Source: Ricinus communis (lineage: Eukaryota > Streptophyta > Magnoliopsida > Malpighiales > Euphorbiaceae). From it: a DNA stretch of 64,000 nt. Location: the NCBI RefSeq assembly GCF_019578655.1, contig NC_063262.1:13523582-13587581 (forward strand). Reading direction: 5' to 3'. Shown one piece after another: positions 55,908-64,000 of the stretch (the first letter of the stretch is position 1; each line of letters starts with the position of its first letter). A program made the position numbers and the translations under genes. The notes beneath the pieces are model-generated. The model saw only the letters and a list, made by a program, of their open reading frames with translations. It did no database searches and was not told where the DNA came from.

Positions 55908-57068
55908 ATGACCAAGAGCTCTAACCCTGATCTCATAGAACCCTTATCTGTCCCGGAGCTCTCTCTCAGATTATTGAGACGACATTTGCAGGCAGTTGAG
56001 GAGGAGGACAGGGTTACAGTTCAGGTTCAAGGAGCGGACATGATGGAGAACCACAACCCCTAGCCTGATGACAATCAGAGGACGATGTACGAGTTTGCTC
56101 GACCATCTTTGGATGGGACAAAAACTAGTATAGTCAGACCTGCTGTAGCAACCAACAACTTTGAAATAAAAGCCAATGTTATCCAGATGATCCAGCAGAG
56201 CATGCAGTTTGGAGGATTGCCCAGCGAGGATCCCAATGCTCATATCTCCAACTTTATGGAGATTTGTGACACATTCAAAATAAATGGAACAACCGATGAC
56301 GCCATTCGGCTGAGATTGTTTCTATTTTTCTTGAGGGACAGAGCCAAGAGATGGTTGCAATCTCTTCCACAGCAGACAATTACTACCTGGAAGGTGTTGG
56401 CCGAAAAAATTTTATATAAGTATTTTCCTCCCGCTAAAACTGCTAAACTTAGAAATGACATATCTTTTTTTGTGTAGTTTGATGATGAAAGCATGTATGA
56501 TGCATGGGAGAGGTTTAAGGACCTTTTGAGATGCTGGCCACATCACGGATTGCCAGTGTGGATGCAGGTTCAAACCTTCTACAGCGGGTTGAACCTTGCG
56601 ACGAGGCAGATGGTGGATGTTGCAGTAGGTGGGGCGCTAAACAGTAAGACGCTCGAGCAGGCTCATAATTTGATAGAGAAAATGGCCATGAACAATTATC
56701 AGTGGCAATCCTCTGGGAGTCAACCAGGAAGACAAGGAGTGGTTAACCAAGTAGATTCTACAGCAGCCTTGGCAGCTCAGGTGGAGCTTATGACCAAGGA
56801 GATTAACCAACTTCAGATGCCGGTTCATGCAGCGAACATTGGCTGCGAGTTTTGTGGTGGTCCACACTACAGTGCGAATTTCACTACGGGAGGTATGTTT
56901 GCTTCATCTTCCTCAACTTTTCCATCTGTTTCTGTTGTGTCTTCTGATGTTGAGCAGGTTGACTATATGGGGAATGCCCCAAGGCAGCAGAACAATCCTT
57001 ACAGCAACACATACAACCCTAGGTGGCACAATCATCCCAACTTCAGTTGGAGGAACAATAATGCTTAG
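55908..57068 (+). pseudogene. Gag of element D
   Basis: Start MTKSSNPDLIEPLS at 55908. One frame runs to 57066 with TAG at 56061, 56475 and the end; element C or E has CAG at the second of these. Capsid: [90 protein letters not shown]-terminal: MAMNNYQWQSSGSQPGRQGV, the knuckle-like CEFCGGPHYSAN, then NPYSNTYNPRWHNHPNFSW. This is the best preserved gag of the family in the window. Gag forms the virus-like particle. Confidence 0.88.
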
Positions 57069-58378
57069 GGTCCACCTGGTTTTCAGAGACTTCGCCAGCC
57101 TAGTGACCGTTGATAAGCGGTGGGCCTCGCAAGCTCCTCCACCAGAAAAGAAGTCAAATTTAGAGGAGCTTATGATGATGTTTGTAACGTCTACGGAGAT
57201 GAGGTTCCAGTAAACTGATAGTGCACTTAGGAACCAGCAGGCCTCGATTCAGAACTTGGAGACCCAGATTGGCCAAATCTCTAAGACATTGTCTGAGAGG
57301 CAACAAGGAGCGCTCCTTAGCACCATTGAGTCTAACCCGAGGGAGCACGTGAACGCCATTACTTTGCGTTCAGGTAAGTTAGTTTCAGCTCCTTCTAAGC
57401 CTGTTTTTGACGACTCCACTATTGATATGCAGGTTGAGGCAAGCAGCAAGGTTAGGGAACCTGAGGAACAAAAGGTGAAATCAATTCCAATCAATGAATA
57501 TCAACCTAAGATTCCTTATCCTGCTAGAGTCAAACAAGCAGAGGCGCAAGAGTAGTTGAGTAAGTTTTTAGATATTTTTAGACAACTGCATATTAACTTA
57601 CCTTTTATTGATGCATTGGAGCAGATGCCAAAGTATGCCAAGTTCTTAAAGGACATACTTAGTAGAAAAAGGAAGTTGGAGGAGGTAGCTTATGTTCATC
57701 TTAACGAGGAGTGCTTAGCGGTGTTTTAGAGCAAGTTGCCAAAGAAACGTCACGATCCAGGGAGTTTCACTATTCCTTGCACTTTAGGTAATTTGTGTGT
57801 TGATGCATTAGCTGATTTGGGGGCTAGCATAAATGTCATGTCCATTAGTTTGTTCAATAAGCTAGGTTTGGGGGAGGCAAAATCCACTAGGATGTGCATT
57901 CAATTAGCTGACCATTCTGTTGAGCTTCCTAGGGGAATTGTGGAGAATGTGCTAGTCAAGGTAGATAAGTTCATATTCCTGTGGAAAGGTTATGCATATG
58001 GATAATGAGCATGGTGTACCATTGATTTTGGGGAGACCTTTCCTTGCCACAGCTAGAGCTAAAATATATGTATTTGAGGGAAAGTTAGAACTTAATGTAG
58101 GGGATGACTGTGTTACTTTTAGTTTACCCCCATTTGATAGTTCTTCCACCGACCATGTCCATGCCATTTGTAGTATTGATGGAATTGGTCCTGCATGTAA
58201 TAAACAACCACAGGACATACAAATGGATAATGCTATACATGTTTCTTTCCCTATTGATATGTGTTATTTATCTGAAGAAAACAACTTGTATAAATTTGAT
58301 ACTTTGTGCTATGATAGACCCAAGAAGGGTTGTTGCAAGTTTGTTTTTGATAGGTCACTTAGCCAAAATTCGGAGTAG
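57069..58378 (+). pseudogene. Gag-protease junction, protease and conserved tail of element D
   Basis: After a frameshift near 57080 the frame carries EELMMMFVTSTEMRFQ, QQASIQNLETQIGQISKTLS, AITLRSGKLVSAPSKPVFDD, IPYPARVKQAEAQE, MPKYAKFLKDILSRKRKLEE and the protease: ALADLGASINVMS, LADHSVELPRGIVENVLVKV, then after a frameshift near 57980 LILGRPFLATARAK. Stops at 57211 (TAA), 57553 and 57727 (TAG) are each a C-to-T change from Gln codons kept in element C or E. After the protease comes the family's conserved tail, not RT. Confidence 0.85.
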
Positions 58379-59044
58379 ATGAATGGGCATCCCGAATCGA
58401 TGCGGAGAGCACCTCCTTGGTCATCTACCGCATATATCGGACCTTCTCCTTGCACTTATATGCCTCGAGCCCCAGCTTACATTGAGCCCACCTTCTCAAT
58501 TTGCTCGCGGTGCAAGAATGCTGCTGTAGAGTCCAGCTAGACGACTCGAATAAAAAGAAGCGCCTTCGGGAGGCATTCCTGAATCTATTTGTGCTTTTTG
58601 AGTTTTTCTTCGAACATCTTTTATTATTTATTTACTTCTCTAGTTTGATATCTAAGTTTAAATTTAGTTTATTTTATTTTGAGATGATTTTAGTTTATTG
58701 AACCTTTTTACTAAATGTTGCTTGGAATGTGTTATTCTTGAGTTTTGCAGAAGTTAACCTACTCGACTCTCATACACAATTTGGAGGACTAACATATCTT
58801 AGAGTGTTAAAGCACACATCAAGGTAGGAAGCTCGGCGACCCGAGATGGAAAGGAAAGTCCAGAAACCTCCCCTTCACCATGATTTTCATGGCCATCACA
58901 GGCTGCAACACTAGGCCGTGCCCATCAGCACGGCCTGAGTCAAGCCCTTGATGAAAGACACATGAAGATTTGGGGAATTTGGCCATTCAGCACGGCTTCC
59001 GAAGGCATCATGGGCGGTAACACCAGGCCGTGCTGATGGGCACG
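58379..59044 (+). other. Post-protease spacer of element D with the GC-rich word cluster
   Basis: Contains the AAGAAGCGCC...GGGAGGCA block (58554-58576), an AT-rich stretch and, at 58895-59044, GGCCGTGCCC, GCACGGCCTGAG and GGCCGTGCTGAT words. Aligns with 32560-32100 of element C. Element E inserted in the cluster; GCACG at 59040-59044 is the likely left target duplication. Confidence 0.6.
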
Positions 59045-60375
59045 TGATGTAGATGATTCTATGCATGTTTATTGACTTGTTTATCAGTCGTTTATTTGCA
59101 TATTTAAGTCATATTTATTCCTATTTCATCGCACTGTGGTATTTTTATGAATTTTTTAGGTTTTCAGACTCCTCGATAGAGATTGATTGATTTACAGGCA
59201 GAAACCAAGCTATTTGGATGATTTACGCGTATTAGATGCTTATCGGAGTCGATTCCTTATTAGCGCGTAGTTTTGAGGCTTTTGCACGACCTCCCTTAGA
59301 CAATTTCTGAAGTTTTGCATTTCGTGGAGGTTAGTGCGTTTACTGAGATCGCAGCAGCGTAGCTGCAGCGGCGGTTAATGTCTATAAATGGCGCACGAAA
59401 GCGAGGACTCGGGGTTCCGCTCGATTTCTAGACTTCTCGACCCTACACTCACCTTTTTGACATTTTGGAGACCAACGTCAGTTCAAAGGATTAATTTGGA
59501 GGATTCAAGCAAAGATTAAAGTTTCTAGATGATTGACCGAGATCCGTACTTGAGGCTGGTTTCAGAATTGGCACTTACGACATTCTTACTCTGGTTCGAT
59601 AGAAGAGCGATTATATGTTCCATTTTCTTTTCTGTTATTTATTTCCTTTTGTATTTGTTTCTTTCATTATGAGTAGCTAGGACTGCCGAACCCATTGGGG
59701 TTCATCTTTGTTGATGGTTTGTGTTTAAATATTGGATTTTTATATGCCATTTTTGTAATCTTCTCACTGTTTAGTAATAAAATTTGATTCAATTAATTTG
59801 AGACGTTAAATTAATTGTCTTATGGGTTGTTTCTTGACATTGAGAAATGCTTTTTACAACTGGAAATTAAATAGTAAGAACTGGTAGTTAACACTTAGAG
59901 ATAAGGTTAATTCACTCGTCGGATTAAGAATTAACAACTCTTAATAGTTCTAAATCATGCTTAATGCTCATATGTAATAATCTGATAGGAAGAGATTCCA
60001 TTAGGTTAGTGCAGATTTAGGAACTCAGTGAGCTCGTGAGAGGAGCAGAGTTCAATTCAGGATTTAGGCACGGGTAGCAAGATTGGCAGTTTATAAAATC
60101 AACCTTAGAATTCCATCACTTAGGTCCCCTTTGGGTTTGCTTCTTTGTTACAGTTGTCTTTCGATTGTCAGTTGCTGTTGTTCCTTTATTTGCATTCATA
60201 AGCATTAGTTAATTAATTTAGGCTTCTCACACCTTATTTCAGATTAAATAACATAACGAACAACAGTAACTTTAGGTTTACCCGATCTCTAGGGATACAA
60301 CCTTGATACTCACTAGTGCTAGACCGCATCGATAGGTTCACTGCCTTAAGTGTAGGTTGCATAAGTGGCCCATCA
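59045..60375 (+). repeat. 5' LTR of element E (chimeric relative to its relatives)
   Basis: TGATGTAGATGATTC...AAGTGGCCCATCA, 1331 bp. The 3' half (about 59640-60375) matches element D and C LTRs; the 5' half (59045-59560) does not resemble any other LTR here and has TATAAATGG at 59383-59391 and no ACGGCC cluster. Confidence 0.8.
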
Positions 60376-60381
60376 AGTTTT

Positions 60382-60399
60382 TGGCACTGTTGCCGGGGA
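60382..60399 (+). promoter_or_regulatory. Primer binding site (tRNA-Asp type) of element E
   Basis: TGGCACTGTTGCCGGGGA, two changes from the tRNA-Asp complement, six bases after the LTR end. Confidence 0.85.
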
Positions 60400-60542
60400 C
60401 TCAGTAACGGTGAACTAGAGTGAATTGTTTTTGTGTTAATTGAGTCATTATTTGTTTATTCATTTATTCATTTATTTTTTTTTATTTATTTTACTATTTT
60501 TTATTGATCGGTGGTTGTTTGGTTGTCGGTTTCAGGTAGTAT

Positions 60543-61730
60543 ATGACCAGGAGCTCTAACCCTGATCCTATAGCACCTGCTCGACGAGCGCTCTTTCAGT
60601 TATTGAGGCGACGCGTTTGCAGCGGTTGAGGAGGAGGATAGAGTTAGAGTTCAGTTCAAGGCCGGCGATGGAGAACCTCAACCCCGTGCCGATGAAGATC
60701 GGGAGGACGATGTCGAGTTTGCTCGACCATCTTTGGATGGGACAAAAACTAGTATAGTCGGACTACTTGTAGCGGCCAACAATTTTGAAATAAAAGCCAA
60801 CATGATCCGGATGATCCAGTGAAATGCGAGTTTGGAGGATTGCCCAGCGAGGATCCCAATGCACATATCTCTAATTTTTTGGAGACTTGTGACACATTCA
60901 AGATAAATGGAACAACCGACAACGCCATTCGACTGAGATTATTTCCATTTTCCTTGAGGAATGAGCTAAGAGATGGTTGCAATCCCTTCCGGCGATTACT
61001 ACTAGGAGGGCGTTGGCTGAAAAATTCTTATATAAGTATTTTCCTCCCGCTAAAACTGCTAAACTTAGAAATGACATATCTTCTTTTGTGCAGTTTGATG
61101 ATGAAAGCATGTACGATGCATGGGAGAGGTTTAAAGATCTTTTGAGATGCCGCCCACATCACGGATTGCCGGTGTGGATGCAGTTCGGACCTTCTACAAT
61201 GGGTTGAACCTTGCACGACGAGGCGATGGTGGATGCTTCGCGGTGGGGCGCTAAGCAATGGGTAAGACTCCGGCGGGTGCTCGGAACCCCGATGAGAAAT
61301 GGCCATGAACAACTATCGGTGGCAATCCTCTGAGCCGACCGGGAAGGCAGGGAGTGGTCAACCAAGTGGATTCTATAGCGGCCTTGGCGAGCTCGGTGGA
61401 GCTTCTAACCAAGAAGATTGACCAACTCAGTGATGCAGCGATTCATCGGCAAAGAAACATTGGTCGCGAAGTTTTGTGGTGGCCCGTATTACGGTGCGAA
61501 GGCCGTCTTGCGGGAGGTATGTTTGCTTCATCCTCTACTACTATTCCATCTAATTCTGCTATGTCTTCCGATGTTGAGCGGGTTGACTATATGGGGAATG
61601 CCCCAAGGCGTGAGCGATCCTTGACAATACATACAACCCTGGGTGGCACAATCATCCCTACTTCAGTTGGAGGAACAATAACGATCGGGGTCCACCAAGT
61701 TTTCAGAGACTTCATCGGCTGAGCAGTTAG
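60543..61730 (+). pseudogene. Gag of element E
   Basis: ATG at 60543 (MTRSSNPDPIA). Recognisable pieces in shifting frames: [84 protein letters not shown], then GGMFASSSTTIPSNSA and DYMGNAP. Unlike element D, the damage is mostly small insertions and deletions, often where D has CAG (written CGG or CG here). This may be assembly error (see findings). Knuckle region near 61470 is garbled. Confidence 0.75.
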
Positions 61731-63080
61731 TCGATTGGGCTGCACAAGCTCCTCCTTTACCGGAAAGAAGTCAAATTTAGAGGAGCTTATGATGAAGTTT
61801 GTGACGTCTACGAAGATGAGGTTCCAAACCGATAGTGCACTTAGGAACCGTGGGCAGGCCTCGATTCGAACTTGGAAACCCAAATTGGCCAAATCTCTAA
61901 GATTTTGTCTGAGAGGCAGCAAGGAGCACTCCCGAGCACCATTGAGTCTAACCCGAGGGAGCACGTGAACACCATTACTTTGCGTTCAGGTAAGTTAGTT
62001 TCAGCTCCTTCTAAGCCTATTTTTGATGATGCCACTATTGATGTGCGAGGTTGGAAAGTAAGGTTAAAGAACTACGAGAGACAAAAGGTGAAATCAATTC
62101 CAGTCGGGGAATATCAACCTAAGATTCCTTATCCTACTACTAGAGCTAAAGAGGCAGAGGCAAAGAGCAGTTTTAGATATTTTTAGACAACTGCATATTA
62201 ACTTGCCTTTTATTGATGCATTGTATGATGATCTTAGGTCAAGTATGCTAAGTTCTTAAAGGACATACTTAGCAGTACTTGGAGGAGGAGGTCGCCTTAT
62301 CGCTCAGAGGCTGCTCGGTGTTTTCGTCCAAAGTTGCGAGAGGCGTAGCGTCACGATCCGGGGGAGTTTCATTATTCCCTGCACTTTAGGTAATTTGTGT
62401 GTTGATGATGCATTAGCTAATTTGGGGGCTAGCATAAATGTCATGCCCACTAGTGTGTTCAATAAGCTAGGTTTGGGGAGGCAAAATCCACTTTAGGATG
62501 TGCATTCAATTAATGACCGTTCTATTAAGCTTCCTAGGGGAATTGTGGAAAATGTGCTAGTTAAGGTAGATATTAATTTCTGGAAGCTTTGTGGTTTTGG
62601 ATATGGATAAGGAGTGGTGTACGCCGGTGGTAAAATAGGCGTATTTGAGGGAAGTTAGAACTTAATATAGGGGATAGACTGTGTCACTTTTAGTTTACCC
62701 TCATTTGATAGTTCTTCCACCAGACCATGTTCATGCCATTTGTAATATTAATGGAATTGATCCGCATGTAATACACAACCACAAGATAAAATAGATGATG
62801 CTATACATGTCTCTTTCCCGCAGTATGTGTTATTCATCCGAAAAAAACAACTTGTATTGATATGAGACTTTGTGCTATATGATAGACCAGGAAGCGGGTT
62901 GGAAGTTTGTTTTTTGACAGTCACTTAGCTTCACTTGGTCCGGAGTGGATGAATGGACATCCCAAATCGGTACAGAGCGCCTCCTTGGTCATCTACATCG
63001 GACCTTCTTATTGCGCTTATATGCCTTGAACCCCAACTTACATTGAGCCTACCTTCTCTCGATTTGCATGAGCTGCTGCT
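61731..63080 (+). pseudogene. Gag-protease junction, protease and tail of element E
   Basis: EELMMKFVTSTKMRF, METQIGQISKILSERQQGAL (from 61872), TITLRSGKLVSAPSKPIFDD and VKSIPVGEYQPKIPYP. The protease active site reads ALANLGASINVMP near 62410-62450: the catalytic Asp is Asn (GAT to AAT), so it would be inactive. RGIVENVLVKV follows near 62540, then a damaged ILGRP region. The post-protease tail shared with elements C and D lies at about 62700-63080 (MDIPNRYRAPPWSST at 62953). No pol. Confidence 0.72.
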
Positions 63081-64000
63081 CAGAGTCGGGGAATCGACAA
63101 AAAGAAGTGCCTCGGTCAGCATTCCAAATCTATTTTTGCTTTTTGAATTTTTGGACATTTTTTTTATTTTATGTAATTTGTTTTTTTAGTTAGATATTTC
63201 AGTTTGTTTTTAGTATGTTTGATTTTGAGGAGATGTTATCTTGTTGAAACTTTTACTAGATGTTGCTTGGGATGTGTTTATTCTTGAGTTTTGCAGGAGT
63301 TAGCCTACTTGATACTCGATAAATTTTGAGGACTAACATATTTTGATGTGTTAAAGTACACATCAGTAGACTTTCTAGTTTTATCTCTTTTTGTTGTCTT
63401 GTTTTTCTCTTAGTTTTCCAATTTCTTTTATGGACTCCCATGGTAATTAGCTTCATTTCACGTATTTTATTCCTTTTATTTCGGAGTGCCTACCTTGTTC
63501 ACACTCGATGAGCGTGTTTTCTGAGTGTGAAAGTCTAGTACCGTAGATTTGTGCAGGTACCAATTTTGTCTTTACTGTTTTTATCTTATTTTAATTTCCA
63601 TTATTGATTGAGTTTGTTCATTATTACTGTCCTTATCTTGAGTTTTGTTTTAATCGAGTAGTTAATGATTTTCTTTCTTTTTTATTGCTTGTATCGAATC
63701 TTTATGGGAAGAAAGCAATGAACGAATCTCTTAGTTTCAATCAAGATAGGTAAAACTGGTGTTTTTCCTTAATCCTTTCATTTAACTTTATCTTGGATAT
63801 AGAACACTGTTAATTTTGATGTGTATTACATTGTTTGATTGTTTAAACTTTGGTTTGAGAATTCATGCAATTTTATCCCACTCAATGGTGAGGCTTTATG
63901 CTCCATTCTGTTTTTGATTAGTGAGCATTGTACAAAATTTCTATTTCTAGAACTTGCTTTGTGATGACTTTAAGATTACATGAATTGTTGATAGTCATGA
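63081..64000 (+). other. 3' non-coding part of element E
   Basis: AT-rich with no supported frame. 63240-63367 parallels 58730-58820 in element D; after the CACATCA at about 63361-63367 the two diverge. 63690-63960 equals the reverse complement of 29630-29880. The 3' LTR is not reached. Confidence 0.5.

Larger units (their letters stand above)
54322..59044 (+). mobile_element. Athila-like element D (plus): gag-protease without pol, 3' end cut by element E
   Basis: LTR 54322-55758, decayed primer site, gag from ATG 55908, protease to about 58100, conserved post-protease tail, the AAGAAGCGCCTTCGGGAGGCA block at 58554-58576, spacer with the ACGGCC cluster up to 59044. There the LTR of element E starts. 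No RT, RNase H or integrase. The order and junctions match element C read on its own strand. Confidence 0.82.
59045..64000 (+). mobile_element. Athila-like element E (plus), runs off the right edge
   Basis: LTR 59045-60375, primer site 60382-60399, gag from 60543, protease 62160-62700, conserved tail to about 63080, degenerate AAGAAGTGCCTCGG block near 63104, then non-coding sequence to the edge, of which 63690-63960 matches the reverse complement of 29630-29880 in element C. No RT, RNase H or integrase up to 64000. Coding regions are full of small indels around CAG-like sites. Confidence 0.8.

Noticed and set aside
54322..60375. The LTRs 54322-55758 and 59045-60375 as the pair of one element D
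   Set aside because: The second is followed by its own primer site and gag, its 5' half is unrelated to the first, and the sequence before it is internal spacer without a polypurine tract.
1..64000. tRNA, rRNA, CRISPR, bacterial operons, organellar genes or a host protein-coding gene
   Set aside because: Scanned on both strands; the only tRNA-like words are primer binding sites of retroelements, and no spaced direct-repeat array or intact non-transposon ORF was seen.

Overview
This is repeat-rich DNA from a flowering-plant nuclear genome. I see no host gene that I can defend, no rRNA or tRNA gene, no CRISPR array and nothing bacterial or organellar. Almost every base belongs to LTR retrotransposons or their debris: Ty1/copia (SIRE/Maximus-like and a Tnt1/Ale-like gag), Ty3/gypsy of a CRM-like chromovirus, Ty3/gypsy of the Athila/Tat branch, and an isolated Tekay-like LTR. 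Coding regions are broken mainly by C-to-T / G-to-A changes, many of them CAG-to-TAG, which fits long-term silencing by cytosine methylation. A CRM-like element and the density of nesting suggest pericentromeric or centromeric heterochromatin, but that is inference. The species cannot be read from the sequence.

Layout. 1-1806 is the end of a plus-strand Tat/Ogre-like gag-protease. From about 1810 to 40574 there is one old minus-strand SIRE-like copia element (5' LTR 39425-40574, gag, truncated integrase, RT, RNase H, then a 3' envelope-position ORF at 1830-3097), split by at least four later insertions: (a) a minus Athila-like element, 3648-10209, target duplication GCACA/GGACA; (b) an Athila-like LTR at about 12591-20893, itself split by the CRM-like element 12960-19843; (c) a solo LTR, 21064-22490, target duplication TGGAC; (d) a plus Athila-like non-autonomous element, 23426-38600, target duplication GGCAT/GGCAC, itself split by a minus gag-protease-ORF1 element, 27348-36722, target duplication ATCAT.

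40575-45560 holds eroded reading frames resembling a plant mobile domain, interrupted by an LTR-like block that contains another solo LTR (43059-44495, target duplication ACGAC). 46070-46745 is a copia gag fragment. 46854-53917 is a second SIRE-like copia element on the minus strand, split by a Tekay-like LTR (50461-52369) and joined at 53918 to an inverted copia RNase H scrap. 54322-59044 and 59045-64000 are two plus-strand Athila-like elements, the second inserted in the first.

How they work together. The only substantial polymerase and integrase domains in the window belong to the CRM-like element and the copia elements. All the Athila-like elements examined here encode gag remnants, protease or an Athila ORF1-like domain but no RT, RNase H or integrase, and three of them share the same sequence just after the protease. 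They look like a non-autonomous lineage that used polymerase supplied by a relative elsewhere. This shared pol-less architecture is the most interesting system in the window.
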